Origin: Actinophytocola sp963729115
GTDB taxonomy: Bacteria; Actinomycetota; Actinomycetes; Mycobacteriales; Pseudonocardiaceae
Reading direction: 5' to 3'
DNA: 64,000 nucleotides
Assembly (NCBI GenBank): GCA_963729115.1
Contig: CAVSMR010000012.1
Coordinates: 1-64,000, forward strand
The translations under genes were made by a program, and so were the position numbers. Each line of letters begins with the position of its first letter. Positions within the stretch are counted from its first letter, which is position 1. Shown piece by piece: positions 26,817 through 35,602 of the stretch. The notes under the pieces are model-generated. The model was not told where the DNA came from and made no database searches. It saw nothing but the letters and a program-made list of their open reading frames with translations.

Positions 26817-27344
26817 GTGGACACGGCGACCGGCAGCACACGCGAACCCCGTACCGAGGACGGTGCGGGGTTCGCGGCGCTGTTCGACGAGTCATTCGAG
26901 GCGATGAAGCGGCTGGCGTTCCTGCTCGGCGCGGACGACCCGGAGAACATCGCGCAGGAGTCGTTCGTACGCCTGCACGGCCGGTGGCACACGCTCGCGA
27001 GCCCGGACCTGGCGCTGCCGTACCTGCGCCGGACGGTGGTCAACCTGTCCCGCTCGCGGCTGCGGCACCTGCGGGTCGTGCGGCGCGCGCCGCGGGAACG
27101 GCACCGCGACATGGCGTCGGCGGAGGTGGAGGTGCTCACCGGGCACGACCACCACCGGCTGCGGGCGGTGCTGGCCGGGCTGCCGGTGCGGCAGCGGCAG
27201 GTCCTGGTGCTGCGCTACTGGCTCGACCTGGACCAGCACGCGATCGCGGAGACGCTCGGCATCGCCATCGGCACCGTGAAGGCCACGACCAGCCACGCGC
27301 TCGCGAACCTGCGCAAGGCATGGCCAGACGGGGAGGAACGCTGA
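26817..27344 (+). CDS. ECF sigma factor, SigE/SigM-like short type
   Basis: 175 aa. Region 2 is visible as GFAALFDESFEAMKRLAFLL and AQESFVRLHGRW. Region 4 is LPVRQRQVLVLRYWLDLDQH followed by GIAIGTVKATTSHALANLRK. It starts at GTG 26817 after a GGGGG stretch. Its stop overlaps the start of the next gene (TGATG), the usual arrangement for a sigma factor and its membrane partner. The stimulus is unknown. Confidence 0.9.
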   Translation: MDTATGSTREPRTEDGAGFAALFDESFEAMKRLAFLLGADDPENIAQESFVRLHGRWHTLASPDLALPYLRRTVVNLSRSRLRHLRVVRRAPRERHRDMASAEVEVLTGHDHHRLRAVLAGLPVRQRQVLVLRYWLDLDQHAIAETLGIAIGTVKATTSHALANLRKAWPDGEER

Positions 27345-28027
27345 TGCCGGACATCGAGGAGCGGCTGCGGGCCGGGCTGGGCGCCCTGGCCGAGGAGGTC
27401 GCGCCGAGCGAGGACCCGCGGGCCGGGCTGGACCGCCGGGTCGCGGCTCGCCGCCGGGCGCTGCGCCGGGCGCCGGCGCTCACCGCGGCCGCGGCGGCCG
27501 CGGCGGTGGTCGCGGTGTTCGTGCCGATCGTGGCGAGCCAGGACTCGCCGTCCACCGGCACGCAGGCGGCACGGACCACGCCGGCCGGGCCGGGCGGCGT
27601 GGAGTTGCCCGTGCTCGGCACGGTCGTCCGCGGCGGGGACAGCATGCGCGCGATCGGCTACCTCGACGCCGACCAGTACTGCACCGCGCTCGAGCATCGC
27701 GGCGACAGGTCGGTCACGCTGACCTGCGAGCCGGTGCCGATCTGGCCGGAAGGGCCGGCCAGGTCGCTCGTGCAGAGCCGCGAGGTGCTCAACGGCGACC
27801 AGGCCGACGACAGCGGGATGCTCGCGAACCGGCTCGTCTTCCTGACCGACCCGCGGGTGGCGACGCTGGCCGTGCGGCGCGGGAACGGCACCGCGGTGCT
27901 GGTGACCGAGCTCGACCGCGACGCGCACGCGGCCCTGTACCTCGCCGACTTCGCGGGCACCCCGGACGGTTTCGGGTACACCGCGCGGGACAGCGCGGGC
28001 CGGATCCTCGAGAACGCCATCACCTAG
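27344..28027 (+). CDS. Membrane-anchored partner of the ECF sigma factor (anti-sigma-like)
   Basis: 227 aa. An N-terminal cytoplasmic segment (LRAGLGALAEEVAPSEDPRA) and an Arg-rich stretch precede one membrane helix (about 48-66, ALTAAAAAAAVVAVFVPIV). The outer domain has two cysteines (DQYCTAL, LTCEPVP) and no known fold that I recognise. No HxxxCxxC zinc anti-sigma motif is visible, so the anti-sigma role rests on the one-base overlap with the sigma gene and the topology. Confidence 0.72.
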   Translation: MPDIEERLRAGLGALAEEVAPSEDPRAGLDRRVAARRRALRRAPALTAAAAAAAVVAVFVPIVASQDSPSTGTQAARTTPAGPGGVELPVLGTVVRGGDSMRAIGYLDADQYCTALEHRGDRSVTLTCEPVPIWPEGPARSLVQSREVLNGDQADDSGMLANRLVFLTDPRVATLAVRRGNGTAVLVTELDRDAHAALYLADFAGTPDGFGYTARDSAGRILENAIT

Positions 28028-28059
28028 CGACCACGGCAGTGACGCGATCTGGCGCGATG

Positions 28060-28086
28060 GGGCCGCGCTCCGCCCCGGCGCGGCCC
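28060..28086 (+). terminator. Probable terminator of the sigma operon
   Basis: GGGCCGCGC pairs with GCGCGGCCC across a 9-nt loop, 33 bp after the preceding stop. No strong T-run follows. Confidence 0.45.
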
Positions 28087-28102
28087 TCGTACGGTGGGCG
28101 GC

Positions 28103-28783
28103 ATGACTGATCGGCCCCTGGCGTTGATCACCGGCGCGTCCCGCGGCATCGGCGCGGCGGTGGCCGCCGCCCTCGCGGACACCCACGACCTGCTGCTCGG
28201 CGGCCGCGACGAGGCGGCGTTGGCCGCGACGGCGGCCGGGCTGGCCGCGGCCCGGCCGTGGCCGGTGGAGCTGACGGACTACGCCGCGGTGCGGGCCGCG
28301 GTCGCGGGCATCGACCGGCTGGACGTGCTGGTCCATTCCGCCGGCATCTCCCGGCTGGGCGCGGTGGCCGATGTGGACCCGGCGGACTGGCGCGAGTCGT
28401 ACGAGGTCAACGTGGTGGCCGTGGCGGAGCTGACGCGGCTGCTGCTGCCGGCCCTGCGCGCGGCGGCGGGCCACGTGGTCGTGGTCAACTCCGGCTCCGG
28501 CCTGAACGCGAACCCGAAGTGGGGCCCGTACGCGGCGAGCAAGTTCGCCCTCCGGGCGTTCACCGACGTCCTTCGCCAGGAGGAGCCGACCCTGCGCGTC
28601 ACGGCGATCCACCCCGGCCGCACGGCGACGGACATGCAACGCCTCGTCCGCGACTTCGAGGGCGGCGACTACGAGCCGGACAGGTACATGAACCCGGCAT
28701 CCGTGGCCGGCCTGATCAAGTCCGCGATCGACACCCCACCGGACGCCCACGTCCACCAGGTGATCATCCGCCAGCGCCCCTAG
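28103..28783 (+). CDS. Short-chain dehydrogenase/reductase
   Basis: 226 aa. The cofactor motif is ITGASRGIGAAVAAAL, the NAG-like motif is HSAGISRLG, the catalytic serine region is VVVNSGSGLNANPKWG and the YxxxK motif is YAASKFALR. GGRDEAAL after the second strand suggests NADP use. ATG 28103 follows GGTGGG, with a GTG nine bases earlier as an alternative. Substrate unknown. It converges on the amidohydrolase with only 6 bp between stops. Confidence 0.88.
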   Translation: MTDRPLALITGASRGIGAAVAAALADTHDLLLGGRDEAALAATAAGLAAARPWPVELTDYAAVRAAVAGIDRLDVLVHSAGISRLGAVADVDPADWRESYEVNVVAVAELTRLLLPALRAAAGHVVVVNSGSGLNANPKWGPYAASKFALRAFTDVLRQEEPTLRVTAIHPGRTATDMQRLVRDFEGGDYEPDRYMNPASVAGLIKSAIDTPPDAHVHQVIIRQRP

Positions 28784-28789
28784 CCGCGG

Positions 28790-30088
28790 TCAGCGCAGGC
28801 GCCTCGTCACCGCACCCGCCGCTTCCTGGACCTTGGTCCGGTCCACGGTGGTCGGCTCGTGGTCGGCCACCACCTGCTCGCCGCCCACCCACACGTCCCG
28901 CACCAGGCGGGCGCCCGCCGCCCACACGAGGTTCGCCAGCAGGTGCTCGTCGGGGACGGCGAGGCCCGCGGCGAACGCCGGGTCGTCCACGGCCACGTGC
29001 ACCAGGTCCGCCCAGCGGCCCTCCTCCAGCGCGCCGATGTCCGTGCGCCCCACCGCTTCCGCGCCGCCGCGGGTGGCCATCAGCAGGACGTCCGACGCGA
29101 CGAGCGCCGTCGAGTCCATCGTGGACAGACGGGCGAGGAGCGCGGCCAGGCGCATCTCCTCCCACAGGTCCAGGTCGTCGTTGCTCGCCGGGCCGTCGGT
29201 GCCCAGCCCGACGCGCACACCGCCCGCCCGCATGGCCGGCACCCGCGCGATGCCCGACGTCAGCTTCGCGTTCGAACCCGGGCAGTGCGCCACCCCGACG
29301 CCCGCCCGCGCGAACTCCGCGATGTCCTCATCGGACAGGTGGACCGAGTGCGCGGCCAGCACCCGGCCGCCGTACAGGCCGACCTCGCGCAGCATCCGGG
29401 GCACCGAGCCGTACCGGGCCCGCTGCGCGGCGTCCTCCTCCGTCGACTCGGCCACGTGGATCAGGATCAGCGCGTCCCGCGCCCGGGCCGCCTCGCCGAC
29501 CAGGGTCAGCGCCTCCGGCGGCAACGTGTACGCCGAGTGCGGGCCGTACCCGAGCTCGACCCGGCCCTCGCGCCCGCAGAACCGGCCGTCGACGTCGATG
29601 CGCGCGCTGACCTCGTCCAGCTGCGCGCGCCAGTTGTACCCCGGGGTGTCCACGATCGCGGGTCCGAGCAGCGCCCGCTGGCCGGTCACCGACAGCGCGC
29701 GCACCAGGTGGTCGGTCTGGAAGTACTGCTCCACGCTCGTCGTGATGCCGCCGCGCAGCATCTCCACCGAACCCAGCAGCATGCCCGCCTCGATGTCCGA
29801 GGGCGTCAGCTTCGCCTCCGCCGGCCACACGATCTCGTTCAGCCACCGCAACAACGGCAGGTCGCCGCCCATGCCGCGCAGCACGGTCATCGGGCTGTGC
29901 GCGTGGGTGTTGATCAAGCCGGGCAGCAGGATGCCGGGCAGCGACCGGACCGGCTCGGCCGACTCCGGCGCGCCGGCCGCCGGGCCGACGTAGCCGAGGT
30001 GGCCGTCGGGCGTCACGTCCACGACGGCGTCGCGCAGGACCGAGCAGGCGGGATCACAGGGCAGGACGATGGGGGCACGGAGACGCAT
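28790..30088 (-). CDS. Amidohydrolase of the TRZ/ATZ (MtaD-like) family
   Basis: 432 aa. Metal ligands are visible as HAH in PGLINTHAHSPM, H in ILIHVAESTEED, H in VLAAHSVHLSDE and D in GLGTDGPASNDD. The small beta-sandwich domain is formed by both ends. Relatives deaminate adenosine-type nucleosides, S-adenosylhomocysteine or triazines. The exact substrate is not readable. It lies 32 bp after the NOS-like gene on the same strand, so the two may share a transcript and perhaps a nitrogen-containing substrate. Confidence 0.87.
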   Translation of the reverse strand: MRLRAPIVLPCDPACSVLRDAVVDVTPDGHLGYVGPAAGAPESAEPVRSLPGILLPGLINTHAHSPMTVLRGMGGDLPLLRWLNEIVWPAEAKLTPSDIEAGMLLGSVEMLRGGITTSVEQYFQTDHLVRALSVTGQRALLGPAIVDTPGYNWRAQLDEVSARIDVDGRFCGREGRVELGYGPHSAYTLPPEALTLVGEAARARDALILIHVAESTEEDAAQRARYGSVPRMLREVGLYGGRVLAAHSVHLSDEDIAEFARAGVGVAHCPGSNAKLTSGIARVPAMRAGGVRVGLGTDGPASNDDLDLWEEMRLAALLARLSTMDSTALVASDVLLMATRGGAEAVGRTDIGALEEGRWADLVHVAVDDPAFAAGLAVPDEHLLANLVWAAGARLVRDVWVGGEQVVADHEPTTVDRTKVQEAAGAVTRRLR

Positions 30089-30120
30089 GCGGCGATCCTG
30101 CCAGGCTGCCCGTCCCGGTC

Positions 30121-31236
30121 TCAGTGCAGCGGCTCGCCCTCCCACGGCACGAACCCCGGCCGGTTCGGAGCGCCCGCCGTCGGCAGGAAGCTGTCCACGG
30201 CGTGCTCGATCGTCACGCCGGCCGCGTCGAAGGAGTGCACCACCGCGCGGTTCAGCTCCACGGTCGCCCGGTCCCGCCACAGCGTCCGCTCCGACGACAC
30301 GTCCAGGCCGAGCCGCTCCGCGACGTGGCGCACCAGCCCGTACGCGGCGTCGTCCGCGAGCACGTCCTCGCCGATCGCCTGGCAGATGTACACGCCGTTG
30401 AACGGGGCCGCCGGATACGTGATGCCGCCGATGACCAGCCGCATGTTGCTGATCACCGGCACCGCGTGCCAGCGCAGCCCGAGCCCGGTGAACCACGGCA
30501 GCTCCGGGTGCTCCAGCGGCACCTCGCGCACCACGTCACGCGGCAGCGGGTGCAGCGAGATCCCTTCGTGCGCGGTCTCCACGACGAGCGGCAGCTTGTC
30601 GAACGCGCTGCGCCCGGCCGGCGGCCGCCAGCCCAGCCGGCACACCGCGGTGGTGAACTCGAGGTAGCGCCGGTCGCCCAGCGTGCGGCCGGACTCGGTG
30701 TAGCCGGCGTAGCGCACCAGCTGGTCGTTGCGGATCCGCGGGCCCGGCCGCCACGGCGTGTCCGGCGCGAACACGCTCACCATCGGGCGCACCCGGCCGC
30801 CGTTGGTCGCCGCGCGCAGGTGCTGCACGCACTGGGCCGCGACCTCCGCGTTGTCCCGGATCTCCCGCAGGTCGCGCACGAGCAGTCCGCGCCACGGCAC
30901 GTCGGCCGGGCACCAGCCGCTGTCGCGCAGCGCGATGCGCGCGCCGAACGCGAGCTCGGCCGGCTTGTGCCGGTAGGTCCCGGTGGCGGCGATCTCCGCG
31001 CGCGCCTTCGCGAGGCGTGCCTCCACCTGGCCGGCCTGGGGCCGGGCGAGGTGGAAGGCGTGCAGGAAGGCCTCGGCCGCGGCGTAGGTGGCCTCGGGGC
31101 GGCGCCGGGCCGGGCCGGGCTCGTCCGGCCACTTCTGTGGTTGCCCGGCGGTGGCGAGAGGTCCCGAGGTCGCCAAGGCCTCATCGCGCAGTGCGGTCAC
31201 ACCGTGGCTATCGGCCCTGCCCGGAGCGGGCTGCAT
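30121..31236 (-). CDS. Nitric-oxide-synthase-like heme protein with altered active site
   Basis: 371 aa. The fold is that of the bacterial NOS oxygenase domain: AATNGGRVRPMV, NDQLVRYAGYTESGRTLGD, GLRWHAVPVISNMRLVIGG, YPAAPFNGVY and VELNRAVVHSFDAAGV all align with bacterial NOS. The heme-ligand cysteine is kept (Cys109 in RDSGWCPADVPW). However, NGWYMGTEIG of true NOS is GVYICQAIG here, so the Trp is Val282 and the L-arginine-binding Glu is Ala287. The proximal Trp is Leu. The C-terminal GDWxW..PP..S segment is missing. L-arginine oxidation is therefore doubtful. Start could also be GTG 31200. Confidence 0.8.
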   Translation of the reverse strand: MQPAPGRADSHGVTALRDEALATSGPLATAGQPQKWPDEPGPARRRPEATYAAAEAFLHAFHLARPQAGQVEARLAKARAEIAATGTYRHKPAELAFGARIALRDSGWCPADVPWRGLLVRDLREIRDNAEVAAQCVQHLRAATNGGRVRPMVSVFAPDTPWRPGPRIRNDQLVRYAGYTESGRTLGDRRYLEFTTAVCRLGWRPPAGRSAFDKLPLVVETAHEGISLHPLPRDVVREVPLEHPELPWFTGLGLRWHAVPVISNMRLVIGGITYPAAPFNGVYICQAIGEDVLADDAAYGLVRHVAERLGLDVSSERTLWRDRATVELNRAVVHSFDAAGVTIEHAVDSFLPTAGAPNRPGFVPWEGEPLH

Positions 31237-31292
31237 TACCTGGTCGTGTGGCGTCTGCCCGATTTGCCACTACGCAGCGTGGAGACCCTCGG

Positions 31293-31991
31293 TCACACCC
31301 GCTCGAAGATCAGGTCCCGGCTGACCCGGCCCTGCTCCTCGGCGCGGCTCTCGAACTTCGTCAGCGGCCGCCATGCCGGCCGTGGCGCCCAGCCGTCGTG
31401 CAGGTTGCGCAGCAGCGGCTCGGCCGCGCAGACCTCGAGCATCTGGTCGGCGTACTCGGCCCAGTCGGTCGCGAGGTGCACCCGGCCGCCCGGTTCGAGC
31501 CGGGACGCGACGAGGGCCATGAACCCGGGCTGCACGAGCCGGCGCTTGTGGTGGCGCTTCTTCGGCCACGGGTCCGGGTAGAAGATCCGCACCCCGTGCA
31601 GCGACCCGGCTGGGATGTGCCGCTCCAGCAGCACGACCGCGTCGCCGCGCAGCAGCCGCAGGTTCTCGGTCCCCATCGCCTCGACGCGCATCGTCAGCTG
31701 CGCGAGGCCGGCCTGGAACACGTCGACGGCGAGGTGGTCGATCTCCGGCGCCGCCTGGGCGAGGGCCGCGGTCGTCTCCCCCATGCCGGGGCCGATCTCC
31801 AGCACCACCGGCGACTCGCGGCCGAACCACCCGGCGACGTCGAGCGGCCCGGGCGGCAGCGAGGCGACGTCGCGACCGAGCGCCGGCCACAGCCGATCCC
31901 ATGCCCGGGTCTGGCCGACGGTCATCCGGCCGCCGCGGTTGACGAAGCTGACCACCGTGCGGCGGTGCGTCAGGTCGGGTGGCGTGTCCAC
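31293..31991 (-). CDS. trmB: tRNA (guanine-N7-)-methyltransferase
   Basis: 232 aa. It methylates G46 of tRNA using S-adenosylmethionine. Motif I is VVLEIGPGMGETTAALA, and the family signature FYPDPWPKKRHHKRRLVQP is intact, followed by HLATDWAEYADQML. The GTG start at 31991 is followed by RRTVVSFVNRGGRMT, the conserved N-terminal segment. It lies 11 bp after the unknown gene upstream and 56 bp before the NOS-like gene. Confidence 0.95.
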   Translation of the reverse strand: MDTPPDLTHRRTVVSFVNRGGRMTVGQTRAWDRLWPALGRDVASLPPGPLDVAGWFGRESPVVLEIGPGMGETTAALAQAAPEIDHLAVDVFQAGLAQLTMRVEAMGTENLRLLRGDAVVLLERHIPAGSLHGVRIFYPDPWPKKRHHKRRLVQPGFMALVASRLEPGGRVHLATDWAEYADQMLEVCAAEPLLRNLHDGWAPRPAWRPLTKFESRAEEQGRVSRDLIFERV

Positions 31992-32001
31992 CCGAGCGAG
32001 C

Positions 32002-32640
32002 CTAGGCGGGGGTCAGCGACTCCAGGCGAGCGAGGTTCGCGCGCAGGTCGGCGAGCCCGCCGACGGGCATCGGGTCCGGCGTCGGGCCGGCGTGCACGCG
32101 GTACACGTCGATCCAGCCGGGGTGGCGGTCGGTGAGCATCAGCGTCGTGGGCACGCCGGGCTCGGCGAGCGTGCGCTCGGAGGGGACGTACTCCCAGTAG
32201 CCGGAGTCGCCGTCGGTGTTCCACGGGACGTAGACCCACCCGGTGCGCGCGGACAGCAGCTTGGCCACGCGGTCCTCGACGGCGAAGCCTTCGGCACGGG
32301 TCTCCAGGTTGCCGGCCGCGATCGCCCGCAGCCACCACGGTGCCGGCGCGGCCGGGTCGGACTTGCGGATGGTCCGGTAGAGGGCCACCACCTGCTGCTC
32401 GGGCGCGCGGTGCAACCACGAGCGCCTGGCCTGGGCGGGCGCGGTCGCGTCCTCGCCACCCCACGGCTCGATCGCCTGCGACCACTCGAGCCCGACTGTC
32501 GGCTCGACCGTCAGGCTGCCGGTGCGGGCCCCCGTGGTGGACCGATCGGACGAAGGGTTGTCGGACGATGGGTTGGACGAGCGTCGTTGCTCTCCCGCCA
32601 CAATGGCTTCGGAAAACGGGCCGGTGTCAACCACCGTCAC
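32002..32640 (-). CDS. Conserved hypothetical protein upstream of trmB
   Basis: 212 aa from GTG 32640, chosen because GGAGG lies 7 nt upstream. A Ser/Asn/Asp-rich leader is followed by a compact domain with many aromatic residues (PEQQVVALYRTIRKSDP, GWVYVPWNTDGDSGYWEYVP, LMLTDRHPGWIDVYRVHAG). No membrane segment, signal peptide or catalytic motif is recognised. Adjacent to trmB on the same strand. Confidence 0.75.
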   Translation of the reverse strand: MTVVDTGPFSEAIVAGEQRRSSNPSSDNPSSDRSTTGARTGSLTVEPTVGLEWSQAIEPWGGEDATAPAQARRSWLHRAPEQQVVALYRTIRKSDPAAPAPWWLRAIAAGNLETRAEGFAVEDRVAKLLSARTGWVYVPWNTDGDSGYWEYVPSERTLAEPGVPTTLMLTDRHPGWIDVYRVHAGPTPDPMPVGGLADLRANLARLESLTPA

Positions 32641-32735
32641 AAGTCCACCTCCAAGGACGCCCCACATATGGAGTTGGGCGCGATAGGACTGCTCTCCATC
32701 GAGTTGACTCGCTGAGCAGGCCGTTGTCCGCTTCC

Positions 32736-32751
32736 TGTGGTCAGGGTCACA
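32736..32751. promoter_or_regulatory. Candidate CRP-type site TGTGGTCAGGGTCACA
   Basis: One mismatch from TGTGA-N6-TCACA, 96 bp upstream of the GTG at 32640. It overlaps a second small palindrome GTCACAGTGAC (32746-32756). It lies in a gene-free gap of about 260 bp with no other recognisable feature before the terminator at 32901. Confidence 0.35.
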
Positions 32752-32900
32752 GTGACTTAACGTGGTCTTAACCGCGCCGTTTGGTGTACAACACGTGGCC
32801 CCGTCGATCAGACAATCGGCTCGGGCCGCTTGCCCGTTACCTCATCGCGACATTTCGGACCAGCTGGCGCGGGTTTGCATCCGAATGGCCCAGGCATGGC

Positions 32901-32938
32901 AGAGCCCGGGCCACCTCCCCGATGGTGGCCCGGGCTCT
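32901..32938 (-). terminator. Terminator of the ABC transporter operon
   Basis: AGAGCCCGGGCCACC and GGTGGCCCGGGCTCT form a perfect 15-bp stem with an 8-nt loop, 20 bp beyond the permease stop. Confidence 0.85.
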
Positions 32939-32958
32939 CTCCCCCTTTTCCGGTGTGG

Positions 32959-33720
32959 TCAGGCGTCCCGCTTGTTGGCGGTGACCAGCGCGATGATCAA
33001 CAGCACGACCGCGAAGCCGGCGAAGTAGGCCAGCGACCACCACGGGCTCAGCTCCGCTCCCGACGGAGGCGGGCCCTGGGCGATCGACCGGCCGGTCAGA
33101 TCGGGATCCCCGGTGATGAACTTGTCGGACACGTAGAACGGCATCCACTTCTGGATGTCGGCGCCGACGTTGGGGATCAGCGCGACCAGGCTCTCGACCA
33201 GCAGCGAGTAGATCAGCAGCAGCGAGACCGCGCCGGCGGAGTGCCGGATGAGGAGGCCGACCGCGACCGCCACGACCGCGGCCACCGCGTAGACCAGGCC
33301 GACCCCGGCCACGGCCCGCCACTCGTAGGCGGTGTTGATGCCCAGGTCGGCGTTGGACCGCAGCAGCTTGGCGACGGCCACCGAGCCGAACGCGGCGATC
33401 TCACCGATCACTCCGGCGAACAGCGCCACGACCGTGGTCTTGGCGAGCAGCGTGGCGGTCCGGTTCGGGATCGCCTGGAACGTCGCCTTGATCGTGCCGA
33501 AGCGGTACTCGGTGGTGATCGCCAGCGCGGCCATCACCATGATCACCATCAGGCCGAAGTTGTAGCCGAACTGGGTCGAGGCGATCGTCTCCGGGTTCTC
33601 CTTGTCGACGCCGGCGATCAGCGCGGCGAAGCCGACGGTGGCGAAGAGCGCCGCCAGCGTGCACCACATCGGCGAGCGCGTCGTGAAGAGCTTGATACGT
33701 TCAACTGCGAGCAGAGTCAT
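32959..33720 (-). CDS. ABC-2 type permease
   Basis: 253 aa with six hydrophobic segments. The N-terminal cytoplasmic start (LAVERIKLFTTRSPMW) and the loop TEYRFGTIKATFQAIPNR, which carries the coupling helix, are typical of ABC-2 drug or bacteriocin exporters. A large outer loop lies between the last two helices (DIQKWMPFYVSDKF). The gene follows the ATPase by 4 bp. Substrate unknown, though regulation by the adjacent two-component system is likely. Confidence 0.88.
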   Translation of the reverse strand: MTLLAVERIKLFTTRSPMWCTLAALFATVGFAALIAGVDKENPETIASTQFGYNFGLMVIMVMAALAITTEYRFGTIKATFQAIPNRTATLLAKTTVVALFAGVIGEIAAFGSVAVAKLLRSNADLGINTAYEWRAVAGVGLVYAVAAVVAVAVGLLIRHSAGAVSLLLIYSLLVESLVALIPNVGADIQKWMPFYVSDKFITGDPDLTGRSIAQGPPPSGAELSPWWSLAYFAGFAVVLLIIALVTANKRDA

Positions 33721-33724
33721 CGGT

Positions 33725-34690
33725 TCACTTCCCCGCGGGCGTGAGGTCGGCGGTCACGGTCTGGGCGGAGTCGCCGCCGGAGTCACCGTTGACGGCGGCG
33801 TGGTACTCGACGGAGTCGCCGGTGAGCTGGATGAAGGCCTCCTCGAGCGAGCCGCGCTGCGGGCTCAGCTCGTGCAGCACGACGCCCTTCGCGGCGGCGA
33901 GCTCACCGACGGCCGCGCTGTCCATTCCGGACACGACGAGGCTGTTGCCCTCGTCCCGGACGGTCACGCCGTCCTGGCCAAGCGCCGAGCGCAGGACCGC
34001 GAGCTGCGGGCTGCGCACCACGACCGTGCTCTCGGTCGCCTGGGCGACGAACTCCTCGGTGGTGCACTGCGAGATGAGCTTGCCGCGGCCGATGACCACG
34101 AGCTCCTGCGCGGTCAGCGCCATCTCCGAGAGCAGGTGGCTGGACACGAACACGGTCCGGCCCTCGTCGGCGAGCCGGTGCATGAACCGGCGGATCCAGA
34201 GGATGCCCTCCGGGTCCAGGCCGTTGACCGGCTCGTCGAACAGCAGCACCTCCGGGTCGCCGAGCAGCGCGGCCGCGATGCCGAGCCGCTGGGACATGCC
34301 GAGCGAGAACCCACCCGCGCGGCGGTTCGCGACGTCGGTCAGCCCCACGAGCTCGAGGACCTCGTCGACCCGCTTGGCGGGCAGCTTGTTGGACTTGGCG
34401 AGCCACCGCAGGTGCGCTCGCGCCGAGCGGTTCGGGTGCACCCACTTCGCGTCGAGCAGCGCCCCCACCTTGCGCAGCGGGTGGTGCAGCTCCTGGTACC
34501 GCTTGCCGTCGATGCGGACCCGGCCCGCGGACGGCGCGTCGAGGCCGAGGATCATCCGCATCGTCGTCGACTTGCCGGCCCCGTTCGGGCCGAGGAAGCC
34601 GGTGACCCGTCCGGCTTGGACGGTGAAGGACAGGTCGTCGACCGCGACCGTCTTCCCGTACCGCTTGCTGAGGCCTACTGCCTCAATCAT
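33725..34690 (-). CDS. ABC transporter ATP-binding protein
   Basis: 321 aa from ATG 34690 (GGGAG upstream). Walker A is GPNGAGKSTTMRM, the signature loop is FSLGMSQRLGIAAAL, Walker B is VLLFDEPVNGLDPEG, and the switch histidine is in FVSSHLLSEMA. The C-terminal extension after about residue 215 is a DUF4162-like domain common in drug-export ATPases. It pairs with the ABC-2 permease. Confidence 0.92.
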   Translation of the reverse strand: MIEAVGLSKRYGKTVAVDDLSFTVQAGRVTGFLGPNGAGKSTTMRMILGLDAPSAGRVRIDGKRYQELHHPLRKVGALLDAKWVHPNRSARAHLRWLAKSNKLPAKRVDEVLELVGLTDVANRRAGGFSLGMSQRLGIAAALLGDPEVLLFDEPVNGLDPEGILWIRRFMHRLADEGRTVFVSSHLLSEMALTAQELVVIGRGKLISQCTTEEFVAQATESTVVVRSPQLAVLRSALGQDGVTVRDEGNSLVVSGMDSAAVGELAAAKGVVLHELSPQRGSLEEAFIQLTGDSVEYHAAVNGDSGGDSAQTVTADLTPAGK

Positions 34691-34914
34691 GGTCTCTCCC
34701 TGGTTGTCTGATTCCCCTTGCCGCATATCGTGGTCCGGCGAGGGTGTTTCGCACGTCCACCTGCGGTCGCCAGTTCAGGTCAACTTCTGGGAGTAGCGTC
34801 CATCAACCAAAAGGCTGGTGTATCCGTTACGACCCTGAGACCGACCCTGATTCGAAGCCCCCTGAGGTAGGGGTCCCCCGGGCGGAGTCTGACGCAACCC
34901 GGCTGAGTGCGTTC

Positions 34915-35571
34915 TCAGTGTTCGCCGGGACGGACCAGTCCGGTCTCGTATGCGAGCACGACCGCCTGCACCCGGTCCCGGAGATCCAGTTTGGACAGCA
35001 CGCGCCCGACGTGCGTCTTGACCGTCGCCTCGGACAGGAAGAGCTTGCGCGCGATCTCCGTGTTGGACAGTCCCTGCGCGATCAGCAGCAGGACCTCGCG
35101 CTCCCGTTCGGTGAGCACGTCGAGCATGGACGCGTCCCGCAGCTCGCCGCCCGCCGCGCCGAGGAACCGGTCGAGCAGTCGCTTGGTCACGCTCGGCGAC
35201 ACGACCGCGTCGCCGCTCGCCACCGAGCGCAGCGCGGACACCAGCTGCACCGACGGCGTGTCCTTGAGCAGGAACCCGCTCGCCCCGTTGCGCAGCGCGG
35301 ACAACGCGTACTCGTCGAGGTCGAACGTCGTCATCACCAGCACCTTGGCGAAGCCCTGCCCGGTGATCTGCTTGGTCGCCTCGACACCGTCCAGCACCGG
35401 CATCCGCACGTCCATCAGCACGACGTCCGGCCGCAGCTCGCCGGCCAGGTCCACGGCCTGCTTACCGTTGCCCGCCTCGCCGACGATCTCCATGTCCTCC
35501 TGCGCGCCGAGCACCATCCGGAAGCCGACGCGCATCAGCTCCTGGTCGTCGACCAGCAGCACCCGGATCAT
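34915..35571 (-). CDS. NarL-family response regulator
   Basis: 218 aa. The receiver domain shows VLLVDDQELMRVG, the phospho-acceptor in VVLMDVRMPVLDG and the lysine in GFLLKDTPS. The LuxR helix-turn-helix is LTEREREVLLLIAQGLSNTE. It lies 31 bp after the kinase gene and 224 bp before the ABC genes, so the exporter is the probable target of this DesR-like regulator. Confidence 0.92.
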   Translation of the reverse strand: MIRVLLVDDQELMRVGFRMVLGAQEDMEIVGEAGNGKQAVDLAGELRPDVVLMDVRMPVLDGVEATKQITGQGFAKVLVMTTFDLDEYALSALRNGASGFLLKDTPSVQLVSALRSVASGDAVVSPSVTKRLLDRFLGAAGGELRDASMLDVLTEREREVLLLIAQGLSNTEIARKLFLSEATVKTHVGRVLSKLDLRDRVQAVVLAYETGLVRPGEH

Positions 35572-35602
35572 CGTGTTTCCCCCATCACGCCGCCCAACCT
35601 AG

